Assembly: GCA_005239165.1 (NCBI GenBank)
Contig: RAPG01000010.1
Location: 124,001-188,000, forward strand
Origin: Allopusillimonas ginsengisoli
GTDB lineage: Bacteria; Pseudomonadota; Gammaproteobacteria; Burkholderiales; Burkholderiaceae_B
Direction: 5' to 3'
Length of the DNA: 64,000 bases
Of the stretch, positions 15,638 through 24,152 are shown piece after piece (the first letter of the stretch is position 1; each line of letters starts with the position of its first letter). The notes under the pieces are model-generated. The model was not told the origin of the DNA and searched no databases. It saw only the letters and a list, made by a program, of their open reading frames with translations. A program made the translations under genes and the position numbers.

Positions 15638-16654
15638 TTAGCCGCGCAGTTCATTTACTTTATCGAGGATAGGCTTGGCTTTTGCTTCGCCGACCTGATC
15701 GGAGTATTTCTTTTCAAGCACGGGCCACACGGCTTTTTTGATACGCTCGAATTCGGCAGGAGCAATTTCCCTGTTTATTTGCAAACCGTTCTTCTCGAGC
15801 TCTACGATAGCTTTAGCACTGGCTTCCTGGAATGCCTCACGTGTAAAATCCTGAACCTTAGTTGCGGCCGCTTCAACTGCTTTCTGTTGCTCAGGCGACA
15901 TCTTCTTCCAGGTATCCAGGTTCACCATAATGGCGTATGAAAGAACCGGCTGGATAAAGTTGGGCTGAGTAATTAAATATTTACCCACCTCATAAAACTT
16001 GCGTGACAAGTGGCTCGTGGGACCCGACATCGTTCCGTCAATGGTTCCCTTGGACATCGCGTCGTAGGCCTCGCTTGAGCTCATAACTACTGGCGAACTC
16101 CCTACAGCCTGAAGAAACGACGCCGCATATTCTCCATACCCACGAAGCTTCGTACCCTTAAAATCTTCCAGCTTCTGGATCTGCTTCTTGCTAATAAGCG
16201 CTTCTGCATCGTAGTCGGCCCAACCCAACAGCTTTACATTGCCCTTTTCTTCGAGATCTTGGGCGATGGCTGGCGATACAGCATCACGAACGGCGTAGTA
16301 GTGATCTAGATCGTTATAGTAGGTAGGCATATATAGAATGCCTGCAGAAGGCACGAGACCCGCCCACATGTCGAGTTGCACGACGCCCATGTCAACAGCC
16401 CCTGTAGGAATCACTTTCACGGCATCGCTGTCGTTATAAAGCTGACCTGCCGGAAAAATATCGACCTTGAGCTTTTTGTCGGTAGATTTCTCCACTTCTT
16501 TTTTGAATATGCGCAAGCCTTCAGTCATATGGTGACCTAGAGGCAGTGTTCCAATGATGCGTATTTTCTCAACATCCTGTGCCCACGCGGCGCCAGATGC
16601 CAAAGAGCACGCGATAGCGGCCATTGTGCAAAATTTTAGAGTTGTTTTGATCAT
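15638..16654 (-). CDS. TRAP transporter periplasmic solute-binding protein, DctP family
   Basis: 338-residue binding protein that captures an organic acid in the periplasm and hands it to the DctQM permease. A signal peptide covers residues 1-25 with cleavage after AWA. The conserved arginine that binds the ligand's carboxylate is in KLRGYGEYAASFLQAVG, and the later DGTMSGPTSH region lines the pocket. ATG at 16654 has GGGAG upstream. It is the first gene of the operon dctP-dctQM-crotonase-ammonia-lyase-MmgE, and operator copy 3 lies 130 bp upstream. The ligand is unknown; TRAP specificity and the linked enzymes suggest a carboxylic or amino-dicarboxylic acid. Confidence 0.93.
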   Translation of the reverse strand: MIKTTLKFCTMAAIACSLASGAAWAQDVEKIRIIGTLPLGHHMTEGLRIFKKEVEKSTDKKLKVDIFPAGQLYNDSDAVKVIPTGAVDMGVVQLDMWAGLVPSAGILYMPTYYNDLDHYYAVRDAVSPAIAQDLEEKGNVKLLGWADYDAEALISKKQIQKLEDFKGTKLRGYGEYAASFLQAVGSSPVVMSSSEAYDAMSKGTIDGTMSGPTSHLSRKFYEVGKYLITQPNFIQPVLSYAIMVNLDTWKKMSPEQQKAVEAAATKVQDFTREAFQEASAKAIVELEKNGLQINREIAPAEFERIKKAVWPVLEKKYSDQVGEAKAKPILDKVNELRG

Positions 16655-16785
16655 GATGTCTCCCTGAGAGCCTTTTGCGTTGAATCTGAATGAGCTTCAC
16701 GATGTAGCCCCAAATAGGCATATCGTAAAGATGCGGTCGTCGGAGGTGGGCAAGTTACTGATACTTGACCATGAAACAACCCGAC

Positions 16786-16819
16786 ATTTCCATTCAATGG
16801 AATTGATTTCCATTTGATG
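16786..16819 (-). promoter_or_regulatory. Operator-like element, copy 3 (TRAP operon)
   Basis: Contains the perfect palindrome TTCCATTCAATGGAA (16788-16802), then ATTTCC (16806-16811) and ATTTGATG. The overlapping TGGAATTGATTTCCA (16798-16812) is close to the E. coli IclR consensus. Same orientation relative to its gene as the other two copies, and 30 of 34 bases identical to copy 2. It is the likely binding site of the IclR-family regulator at 5268-6041. Confidence 0.72.
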
Positions 16820-17172
16820 GGTAGTTTACTCACCCGAAGATGCGATTGCAATAGGGCAAGCCCTAACACAATAGGTGGAATGTTCATGTGCATGCGAATC
16901 AGCATTACAGTGGACATATGTGATGCCGAGAACGGGCTGATCGGCAATCTCAGAAAACTGTGTTCCCGAATTAGCATCGAGCCAGATTGACACAGACCAG
17001 ATCTCAGAGAAGTTGCGTAACCCACAAAACGCTGTACCCTGCACTCCATATCACCGTAAAATAACTCCCCGCCTTTTTTGCGGCACTGCCCCCGTGCTGC
17101 CGCCCCTTGCGCCATTTTTTAAGCGCGGTAGCCACGGGTTCGCCGATACGGCGACTTCCCTTAAGTGCATCC
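16820..17172. other. Gene-free right border of the catabolic island
   Basis: About 350 bp between operator copy 3 and the 2OG-Fe(II) oxygenase start. Minus-strand frames of 70-150 codons exist but have no ribosome sites and match no family I know. No repeat shared with the left border (4926-5267) was found by eye, so no integration site can be claimed. Confidence 0.45.
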
Positions 17173-17868
17173 ATGGCAAGCTTTGACGCCCTGTTCCACA
17201 ACCTCGAAGTCCATGGCTGGGCCATGGCAGACAATGTCATGCCCGACGGGCTTGTAACACGGCTTCTTCAAGCCGGTGATCAGGCATGGCAGGCTAATCT
17301 TTTTCAAGATGCGCACGTAGGCACAACCAGCCAGCCGGTGCGCAACACCGCCATACGGGGCGACACGATTTGGTGGCTGGAACCAGACATGGCGTCTGAT
17401 GCGTGCCAGCAGTTTCTCGCCTGGGCCGATGTACTGCAACAGGCCCTGAACCGGCACTTTTTTCTGGGCCTGCGCCGGGCAGAATTTCATTTTGCGCGTT
17501 ATGGGCAAGGGCTAGGGTACAAACGGCACATGGATCAGCATCGCGGGCAACCATACCGGCGCATATCGCTGGTGCTGTACCTAAACCCCCAATGGGATGC
17601 CTCGTCAGGTGGTGAGCTATGCCTGTATGCCCCGGGCACAAGCGGCGACGAAACACAACGCATTCTGCCCATGCCCGGAAGGCTGGTGCTGTTTCGCAGC
17701 GACCTCATCCCTCATGCTGTACTACCCTGCACGCGTCCACGCTGGAGCCTGACAGGGTGGTTCCGCAACGACGACGTAATCGCGCTGCCACTTCCAGGGC
17801 TACCCAGCGTCGCAACTACGCCTGCGCACCCTTACTCGGCCCCTGTCGCCACGGGGGCGGCGGCCTGA
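17173..17868 (+). CDS. 2-oxoglutarate/Fe(II)-dependent oxygenase, SM-20 / prolyl-hydroxylase type
   Basis: 231-residue double-stranded beta-helix oxygenase. The iron triad is H119 and D121 (YKRHMDQH) with the distal H181 (DLIPHAVLPC); R190 (RWSLTGWFR) would bind 2-oxoglutarate. The RISLVLYLNPQWDASSGGELCLY segment is typical of the SM-20-like group, whose members hydroxylate protein prolines or other residues. The frame is open upstream to a TTG at 17107, but the ATG at 17173 gives the normal domain start (MASFDALFHNLE). The gene converges on the sulfurtransferase gene and overlaps it by 37 bp. The target is unknown. Confidence 0.85.
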   Translation: MASFDALFHNLEVHGWAMADNVMPDGLVTRLLQAGDQAWQANLFQDAHVGTTSQPVRNTAIRGDTIWWLEPDMASDACQQFLAWADVLQQALNRHFFLGLRRAEFHFARYGQGLGYKRHMDQHRGQPYRRISLVLYLNPQWDASSGGELCLYAPGTSGDETQRILPMPGRLVLFRSDLIPHAVLPCTRPRWSLTGWFRNDDVIALPLPGLPSVATTPAHPYSAPVATGAAA

Positions 17869-18692
17869 GCACACCATTCGCTCCATGAACCAGGGTACAG
17901 AGCAGCGCCGTGCAGGCCGGCCAGTTCCATGGCCAGCAAATTATGGCAGGCCGTGACGCCTGAGCCGCACTGATTAATAACGCGCTCAGAGGGCTGGCCC
18001 TGGAGCACGGCGTCAAACTCTGCGCGCAGTTGCTCGGCCGGCTTGAATCGACCATTAGCAGCAATATTGTCTTTGAAGAAACGGTTGCGCGCGCCGGGAA
18101 TATGCCCCCCTACCGGGTCTATGGCTTCGTTTTCGCCACGGAAACGGTCGGCGCTGCGGGCGTCGACCACCACATACTCGTGCGTTTTAAGGTCGGCAAG
18201 AACCTGTTCGTAATTAACGACGCTTACCAGCGGCTTTTTCGGCGTCAGATTGCCCGGCGCAGCAGCCACGGGGTCAGCCGTCGACACGTCATTGCCCGCT
18301 TCTTTCCAGGCCTGCAGTCCGCCATCCAGCACCACAACCTTCTCATGACCCAGCCAGCGCATCATCCACCACAGGCGCGCCGCAGTCATCGCATCACCAG
18401 CGTCGTAACACACGATTAATGTGCTGTCGCTAACCCCAAGCCCAGCCATACAGCGTGCGAAGTCTTCGCGTTCGGGCAAGGGGTGCCGGCCATTGCTGCC
18501 GGTTTTTGGCGCGCTCAGGTTTTGATCCAAATGCAGGTACACAGCACCCGGGATATGCCCTTGCGCATACGCCTGCTTACCCGCATCGACGTTACCCAGA
18601 TCAAAACGGCAGTCGCACACCAGAATGTCGGCATTTTTATCACGCACTAGTGCAGACAATGCACCAACATCAATAAGAGGAGATTTTGTCAT
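17832..18692 (-). CDS. sseA: 3-mercaptopyruvate sulfurtransferase
   Basis: Two-domain rhodanese of 286 residues. The N-terminal domain is inactive in type; the C-terminal domain carries the active cysteine C242 in QCGSGVTAC. The CGSGVTA loop distinguishes mercaptopyruvate sulfurtransferases from thiosulfate rhodaneses (CRKGVT). It moves sulfur from 3-mercaptopyruvate to cyanide or thiols such as thioredoxin. ATG at 18692 gives the normal start (MTKSPLIDV); an 18-codon extension to 18746 is open but unsupported. Its last 12 codons overlap the end of the 2OG oxygenase gene on the other strand, where both proteins end in the same PVATGA peptide. Confidence 0.93.
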   Translation of the reverse strand: MTKSPLIDVGALSALVRDKNADILVCDCRFDLGNVDAGKQAYAQGHIPGAVYLHLDQNLSAPKTGSNGRHPLPEREDFARCMAGLGVSDSTLIVCYDAGDAMTAARLWWMMRWLGHEKVVVLDGGLQAWKEAGNDVSTADPVAAAPGNLTPKKPLVSVVNYEQVLADLKTHEYVVVDARSADRFRGENEAIDPVGGHIPGARNRFFKDNIAANGRFKPAEQLRAEFDAVLQGQPSERVINQCGSGVTACHNLLAMELAGLHGAALYPGSWSEWCAQAAAPVATGAE

Positions 18693-18885
18693 CGTTGTTT
18701 TTCGCTTTTTCTCGGTATTTAGATTGTGAACACGCACGAAAAGCATACTACCTGAGCGTCATGGCAAAAAGCCGTAATCAGCTTTTCTGGAAGAATGATG
18801 CTGAGAGACCAATTACCGCCGGACATAACGCTCACCACCCCGTGCCCCTAATCGTCGGGTAAACGCAAACCTGGTCGCATAGCAC

Positions 18886-19872
18886 CTAATACTGATACGC
18901 CCTGCGCCCCGCAAACTCGCCCGTTTGCGCACACAATGCACGCAGGGCCTCGGCGAACAGTGTTTCTGCAGGGCGCCGAACCGCATCATTACGCGAAAAC
19001 AGCACAACGGGCGCAAGCGTCCAGTCAAAGGAATACGGCACAATCGCTACCCCGGCCACACGCACCAGCTCTTCGGCCACATCAGCCGGCAGTATCGATA
19101 CCGCGTTGTCGCTGCTGGCAATCATTTCGCCAATAAGCCTGGATGAATAGCTTTCCACCACCGGCAAGGGCGGCGTCACGCCAGCGCGCAGAAAAATATC
19201 AGTTACCTGCTCGCGCAAAGGTGTAGGACGCGGCCCGAGTATCCAGTCCATTTGCGCAAGCTGAGCCCAATCAAGACGCCGTGCGCCAAGCCGCGCAGCC
19301 AGCTGTCGGCTGGCGATGAGTCGGGGGCTTTGATGAAACAGCGGCTCGCACACCAGACCATCAATATCCAGATTTGATGACGCCCACCCGATAGCAAAAT
19401 CAAGCGCATGATCGCGCAACATGGGCAGCAACTCTTCGCTGGTGGCTTCATGAATGGTGACCGTCAGACGCTGCCTGCCAGGAAGCGCATGCCCAATAGC
19501 CGTTGAAAGCAGGCGCCCCGGAATAAATGGGGTCGCCCCCACGTTAAGGTGGGCATCGCGCCCCGCCGCCACAGCCTCCATGTCAAGTGCGAGCGCGTCA
19601 AGATCATTGAGCATGGTGCGGGCCCAGGCAAGGGCAACCTCGCCCTGGGCTGTTGCCGTCATGCCCCGTGCGGTACGGTCAAACAACCGCGCGCCAAACA
19701 TATCTTCAAGCTCGGCCAGGGCATAGGTAACAGCAGGCTGGCTGGTGGCCATGCTGCTGGCCACGCGCGTGAGTGAACCGTGCTGGTCGATCTGCAGCAG
19801 CAAGGCCAAATGCCGGATTTTAAGACGCCCTTTCAGCTTGTGTACCACGCCATCTGCATCAAATGAAACCAT
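18886..19872 (-). CDS. LysR-family transcriptional regulator
   Basis: 328-residue LysR-type regulator. The winged helix-turn-helix lies at about residues 17-75 (SLTRVASSMATSQPAVTYALAELE), with a periplasmic-binding-protein-like effector domain from about 105 to 305. It reads divergently from the malic enzyme gene, and a perfect palindrome of LysR type (19883-19904) starts 11 bp before its start codon. Autoregulation and control of maeB are plausible inferences. The region 18747-18885 between it and the sulfurtransferase gene holds nothing recognisable. The effector is unknown; the GbpR/CbbR-like 'aromatic or sugar acid' subgroup is one guess only. Confidence 0.92.
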   Translation of the reverse strand: MVSFDADGVVHKLKGRLKIRHLALLLQIDQHGSLTRVASSMATSQPAVTYALAELEDMFGARLFDRTARGMTATAQGEVALAWARTMLNDLDALALDMEAVAAGRDAHLNVGATPFIPGRLLSTAIGHALPGRQRLTVTIHEATSEELLPMLRDHALDFAIGWASSNLDIDGLVCEPLFHQSPRLIASRQLAARLGARRLDWAQLAQMDWILGPRPTPLREQVTDIFLRAGVTPPLPVVESYSSRLIGEMIASSDNAVSILPADVAEELVRVAGVAIVPYSFDWTLAPVVLFSRNDAVRRPAETLFAEALRALCAQTGEFAGRRAYQY

Positions 19873-19882
19873 ATCAGAGCAA

Positions 19883-19904
19883 CCTATAAGGTAAAACTTA
19901 TAGG
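19883..19904. promoter_or_regulatory. LysR-type palindromic operator
   Basis: CCTATAAG (19883-19890), six-base centre GTAAAA, then CTTATAGG (19897-19904): eight-base arms that match perfectly. It contains a T-N11-A core as expected for LysR-type regulators and lies between the LysR gene start (19872) and the divergent maeB gene. Confidence 0.65.
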
Positions 19905-20056
19905 GCCATCTTAATCTAAAATGATTTGCTTATGCGTAAGGGCTAGACTATTCAGGTATCAAGGGGTTGTAAGCCGGTTCAGCCGTTTTAACTTCCCCTG
20001 TGCCAGCCACGCAATTATTCGCGTCTGGCATTCACCCTTTAGCCAAGGATCCGCCC

Positions 20057-22339
20057 GTGAGCACTATCGACAAACAATCCGCGCTTAATTATCACGAGTT
20101 CCCCGTTCCCGGAAAGATATCCGTCACGGCATCCAAATCGCTGATCTCCCAGCGCGATCTTGGCCTGGCCTACACCCCTGGCGTTGCCTATGCCTGTGAA
20201 GAAATCGCCGCCGATCCGGCCAATGCGGTGCGTTTTACCGCCCGTGGCAATCTTGTGGGTGTCATCACCAATGGCACCGCCGTGCTGGGCCTGGGCAACA
20301 TCGGGCCACTGGCCTCCAAGCCCGTCATGGAAGGCAAAGCTGTACTGTTCAAAAAATTTGCCGGTATCGACGTCTTTGATATTGAAATCAACGAAACCGA
20401 CCCCGACAAACTGGTCGAGATCATCGCCGGGCTAGAACCCACCTTTGGTGGCATCAATCTGGAAGACATCAAGGCGCCAGAGTGCTTCGAAGTCGAACAC
20501 AAATTGCGCGACCGCCTTAGCATTCCCGTCTTCCATGATGACCAGCACGGCACAGCCATTACCGTCGCTGCCGCGTTCATCAATGGGCTGAAAGTTATCG
20601 GCAAAGACATTGCACAGATCAAGCTGGTTACGTCAGGCGCCGGTGCCGCCGCGCTGGCCTGCCTCGACCTGCTGGTCGATCTGGGCCTGCCGATCGAACA
20701 TATTTGGGTTACCGACATAGACGGTGTGGTGTACCAGGGCCGCAAAACCGTCATGGGGCCTGAAATCAGCCGTTTCGCCCACAAGACCAAACTGCGCACG
20801 CTCAATGACGTCATTGAAGGTGCCGATGTGTTTCTGGGCCTGTCTGCCGGAGGCGTACTCAAGCCCGAAATGGTCGCAAAAATGGCCGCCAACCCCCTGA
20901 TTCTGGCGCTGGCCAACCCCCATCCTGAAATCGACCCCGATGTAGCACGCAGCGTACGCGATGACGTGGTCATGGCCACCGGCCGGTCCGACTACCCCAA
21001 TCAGGTCAACAACGTACTGTGCTTTCCGTATCTCTTCCGTGGCGCACTTGATGTCGGCGCCACAACCATTACCCGCGAGATGGAGAAGGCGGCGGTGTAT
21101 GCCATTGCCGGCCTGGCCGAAGAAGAGCAAGACGAAATGGTCGCTGCCGCTTACGGCGGGTACGGGCTATCTTTTGGGCCTGAGTATCTTATTCCCAAGC
21201 CTTTCGATCCGCGTCTGATCTCGCGCATTGCACCTGCGGTGGCCCAGGCCGCCATGGACAGCGGAGTCGCTACGCGCCCACTGCCCGACATGCAAACCTA
21301 TGTAGAAAGGCTGCAGCGGTTTGTTTACCACTCGGGCGCCTTCATGAAGCCCATGTTCTCCGCAGCACGGCAACTCGTGCGTGAGGGCGGCAAAACCCGT
21401 ATCGTTTTCACCGAAGGGGAAGACGAACGCGTACTGCGCGCGGTGCAGGCCGTGGTTGACGAGAAAATCGCCCGCCCCATTCTGGTGGGCCGGCCTTCTG
21501 TGTTGCTTTCCCGCATCGAAAAATTCGGCTTGCGCCTGCGTCTGGGCGAAGACGTCGAGGTCACCAACCCCGAATACGACGAGCGCTTCGACAAGTACTG
21601 GAAAACCTACTGGGACAAAATGTGCCGGCGCGGCGTCCCCAAAGAAATGGCGCGTGTTGAAATGCGCCGGCGTCTTACCCTTATTGGTGCCATGATGGTT
21701 CACCTGGGCGACGCAGACGGCATGATCTGCGGCACAGTGGGCTCATACCACGAGCACCTGCGCTTCATCGACGAAGTCATCGGCAAAAAACCAGGTGCCC
21801 AGACCTATGCCGCCATGAATATTCTGTTGCTGGACGAGCGCACCGTGGCGCTGGCCGATACCCACGTCAATGAAGACCCGACCGCATCACAAATTGCCGA
21901 ACTGACGATTGCCGCCGCTAATGAACTCAAGCAGCTTGATCTTGTACCAAAAATAGCTCTGCTGTCACGCTCTAACTTTGGCTCGGGCAGCTCGTCGTCC
22001 GGGGCCAAAATGCAGGAAGCGCTTGCACTGGTAAACGAACTGGCACCCGACCTGGAGATTGATGGCGAAATGCACGGTGACTGCGCTCTCGACGAAGCAC
22101 TGCGACGCCGTATTTTGCCGCATTCAAAACTTCAGGGGGCCGCCAACCTGCTTATCTGCCCCAATGTAGACGCCGGCAACATCGCCTACAACCTGCTCAA
22201 AACCGTTGCGGGCAGCAACGTTGCCGTAGGGCCATTCTTGTTAGGTGCCAATGCACCCGTGCACATTCTGACGTCAAGCTCCAGCGTACGACGCATACTT
22301 AACATGACGGCACTCACTGTACTCGACGCCAACCGCTAA
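20057..22339 (+). CDS. maeB: NADP-dependent malic enzyme with phosphotransacetylase-like domain
   Basis: Large malic enzyme of about 760 residues that decarboxylates malate to pyruvate with NADPH formation. N-terminal segments include [11 protein letters not shown], the catalytic region around [16 protein letters not shown] (metal and substrate ligands), [14 protein letters not shown] (NADP fold) and ANPHPEIDP. From about residue 430 a phosphotransacetylase-like domain follows ([17 protein letters not shown]...[17 protein letters not shown]...), usually regulatory and binding acetyl-CoA in this family. GTG at 20057 with AAGGA upstream fits the family's start; the frame is open back to a GTG at 20000. 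Divergent from the LysR gene. Confidence 0.95.
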   Translation: MSTIDKQSALNYHEFPVPGKISVTASKSLISQRDLGLAYTPGVAYACEEIAADPANAVRFTARGNLVGVITNGTAVLGLGNIGPLASKPVMEGKAVLFKKFAGIDVFDIEINETDPDKLVEIIAGLEPTFGGINLEDIKAPECFEVEHKLRDRLSIPVFHDDQHGTAITVAAAFINGLKVIGKDIAQIKLVTSGAGAAALACLDLLVDLGLPIEHIWVTDIDGVVYQGRKTVMGPEISRFAHKTKLRTLNDVIEGADVFLGLSAGGVLKPEMVAKMAANPLILALANPHPEIDPDVARSVRDDVVMATGRSDYPNQVNNVLCFPYLFRGALDVGATTITREMEKAAVYAIAGLAEEEQDEMVAAAYGGYGLSFGPEYLIPKPFDPRLISRIAPAVAQAAMDSGVATRPLPDMQTYVERLQRFVYHSGAFMKPMFSAARQLVREGGKTRIVFTEGEDERVLRAVQAVVDEKIARPILVGRPSVLLSRIEKFGLRLRLGEDVEVTNPEYDERFDKYWKTYWDKMCRRGVPKEMARVEMRRRLTLIGAMMVHLGDADGMICGTVGSYHEHLRFIDEVIGKKPGAQTYAAMNILLLDERTVALADTHVNEDPTASQIAELTIAAANELKQLDLVPKIALLSRSNFGSGSSSSGAKMQEALALVNELAPDLEIDGEMHGDCALDEALRRRILPHSKLQGAANLLICPNVDAGNIAYNLLKTVAGSNVAVGPFLLGANAPVHILTSSSSVRRILNMTALTVLDANR

Positions 22340-22349
22340 AGGCCACAGA

Positions 22350-22378
22350 CGGTCGCATGCTCCTGCTGCATGCGACCG
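22350..22378 (+). terminator. Hairpin downstream of maeB
   Basis: Arms CGGTCGCATGC (22350-22360) and GCATGCGACCG (22368-22378) pair perfectly over 11 bp around a seven-base loop, 10 bp after the maeB stop. There is no T-run after it, so it may end transcription weakly or only stabilise the 3' end. Confidence 0.55.
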
Positions 22379-22523
22379 CCATTGCAGCCGCCTGACTGAT
22401 ACAATAAATACCACATCAGAAACAGTGGCATAACCCGTCATACCGGCTTCGGCAAGACGGGTAGCAGCACACACCATACCAAGAAGGCATGCACGGTCGG
22501 CATGCGCAAAGGAGATAGTCGAG

Positions 22524-24152
22524 ATGCCCCGAAGAGCATCCCCGTTGGCTCCTCTACAACACGCCACCTTCCGTTCGCTCTGGACGGCAACCCTGGCGTC
22601 CAATCTTGGCGGCCTGGTTCAGGCTGTGGGCGCAGGCTGGCTCATGACCACCATCTCGCACTCTGATGACATGGTGGCCCTGGTGCAAAGCGCCACCACC
22701 CTGCCCATCATGATTTTCTCGCTGGCCGCCGGCGCGCTGGCTGACAACTTTGACCGTCGCAACATTATGCTGACGGCCCAGATTCTCATGGCTATCATCT
22801 CGGCCGTGCTTGCCGTCTTTGCCTTCGCCGGCCTGTTGTCCCCATGGCTGCTGCTGGCGTTCACCTTTTTCATCGGTTGTGGCACTGCGCTGCACAACCC
22901 ATCGTGGCAGGCCTCAATGGGCGATATCGTGCCACGCAGCGACCTGCCAGGCGCCGTTACGCTCAACAGCATGAGCTACAACCTGATGCGCAGCATAGGG
23001 CCGGCCGTTGGCGGCATGATTGTGGCCATTGCTGGCGCCGCCTTTGCTTTCGCACTAAACGCAGTCAGCTACATCACACTGATCCGGGCGTTATATCTCT
23101 GGAAGCCCCAGCGCCCCATAAACCCTCTGCCACGCGAAGCTTTTGGCAGCGCCATCGGCGCGGGCCTGCGCTACATCGCCATGTCACCCAATCTGCTCAA
23201 GGTGATGATGCGCGCATTTTTGTTCGGCCTGGCTGCCGTCTCTGTACTGGCGCTGCTGCCGCTGGTAGCGCGCGATCTGGTACACGGGGGCGCATTTACC
23301 TACGGCATGCTGCTGGGATGCTTTGGCGCCGGTGCCATCATCGGCGCATTTCTCAATGCGCGCGTACGTGAGACATGGCGCAATGAAACCATTGTGCGTG
23401 CCGCGTTTGTCGGCTATGCCCTCAGCACGGTTCTGCTCGCCGTCAGTCGCCACACATGGCTAAGTGGGCTGGCCCTCATGCCTGCTGGCGCTTGCTGGGT
23501 CATGACGCTCTCGCTGTTCAACGTTACGGTACAGCTTTCAACACCGCGCTGGGTTGTCGGTCGTGCGCTCGCCATTTATCAGACCGCCACATTTGGCGGT
23601 CTGGCTGGCGGCAGCTGGCTGTGGGGGGTTATTGCCGAAAGTCACGGCGCAGACCAGTCATTGCTGGCCTCGGGCGGGCTGCTGATCGTAGGCGCGATAG
23701 TAGGCCTGCGCTTTGCGCTGCCCGAATTCGGCACACTCAATCTGGATCCGCTTGACCGCTTCCACGAACCCGATCTCAAGCTTGATCTGAGATCACGCAG
23801 TGGCCCTATTCTGATCACTCTCGATTACGAGATCGCGCAGTCTGACATTCAAGCGTTTCTGCGGCTGATGTCTCTTCGCCGGCGCATCCGCCTGCGCGAC
23901 GGCGCACGTCAGTGGACACTGTTACGCGATCTGGAAAACCCGCGCGTCTGGACAGAAAGCTATCACGCCCCAACCTGGGTCGAGTATGTGCGCCATCATC
24001 AGCGGCGCACCCAGGCCGATGCCGAGGTTTTTGATCAGATCCTGGCCTTACATCGCGGGGCTGAACCGCCGCGCGTGCGCCGCATGATAGAACGTCAGAC
24101 TGTGCCGGTACGCGATGACACGCCGCTCAAAGAGCAAACTGGTCTGCCCTAA
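22524..24152 (+). CDS. MFS exporter with C-terminal soluble domain (MFS_3 / EntS-like)
   Basis: 542-residue major facilitator. The first 410 residues form 10-12 transmembrane helices with the family signature ADNFDRRNIMLTAQ between helices 2 and 3 and IPRSDLPGAVTLNSMSYNL-like GDIVPRSDLPGAVTLNSMSYN. This is the MFS_3 type found in siderophore and small-molecule exporters. The last about 120 residues form a separate soluble domain (ILITLDYEIAQSDIQAFLRLM...WVEYVRHHQRRTQAD), seen in other members and resembling a dimeric ferredoxin-like fold. ATG at 22524 has AAGGAG upstream. The gene's stop overlaps the end of the opposing ddpF gene by 4 bp. The substrate is unknown. Confidence 0.88.
   Translation: MPRRASPLAPLQHATFRSLWTATLASNLGGLVQAVGAGWLMTTISHSDDMVALVQSATTLPIMIFSLAAGALADNFDRRNIMLTAQILMAIISAVLAVFAFAGLLSPWLLLAFTFFIGCGTALHNPSWQASMGDIVPRSDLPGAVTLNSMSYNLMRSIGPAVGGMIVAIAGAAFAFALNAVSYITLIRALYLWKPQRPINPLPREAFGSAIGAGLRYIAMSPNLLKVMMRAFLFGLAAVSVLALLPLVARDLVHGGAFTYGMLLGCFGAGAIIGAFLNARVRETWRNETIVRAAFVGYALSTVLLAVSRHTWLSGLALMPAGACWVMTLSLFNVTVQLSTPRWVVGRALAIYQTATFGGLAGGSWLWGVIAESHGADQSLLASGGLLIVGAIVGLRFALPEFGTLNLDPLDRFHEPDLKLDLRSRSGPILITLDYEIAQSDIQAFLRLMSLRRRIRLRDGARQWTLLRDLENPRVWTESYHAPTWVEYVRHHQRRTQADAEVFDQILALHRGAEPPRVRRMIERQTVPVRDDTPLKEQTGLP

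Noticed and set aside
5268..16819. The catabolic island as a mobile element or integrated plasmid
   Set aside because: No integrase, transposase, tRNA target or matching end repeats were found, so transfer is only a possibility.
16651..17115. A 154-codon minus-strand frame upstream of dctP
   Set aside because: No ribosome site, no recognisable domain, and it runs through operator copy 3.
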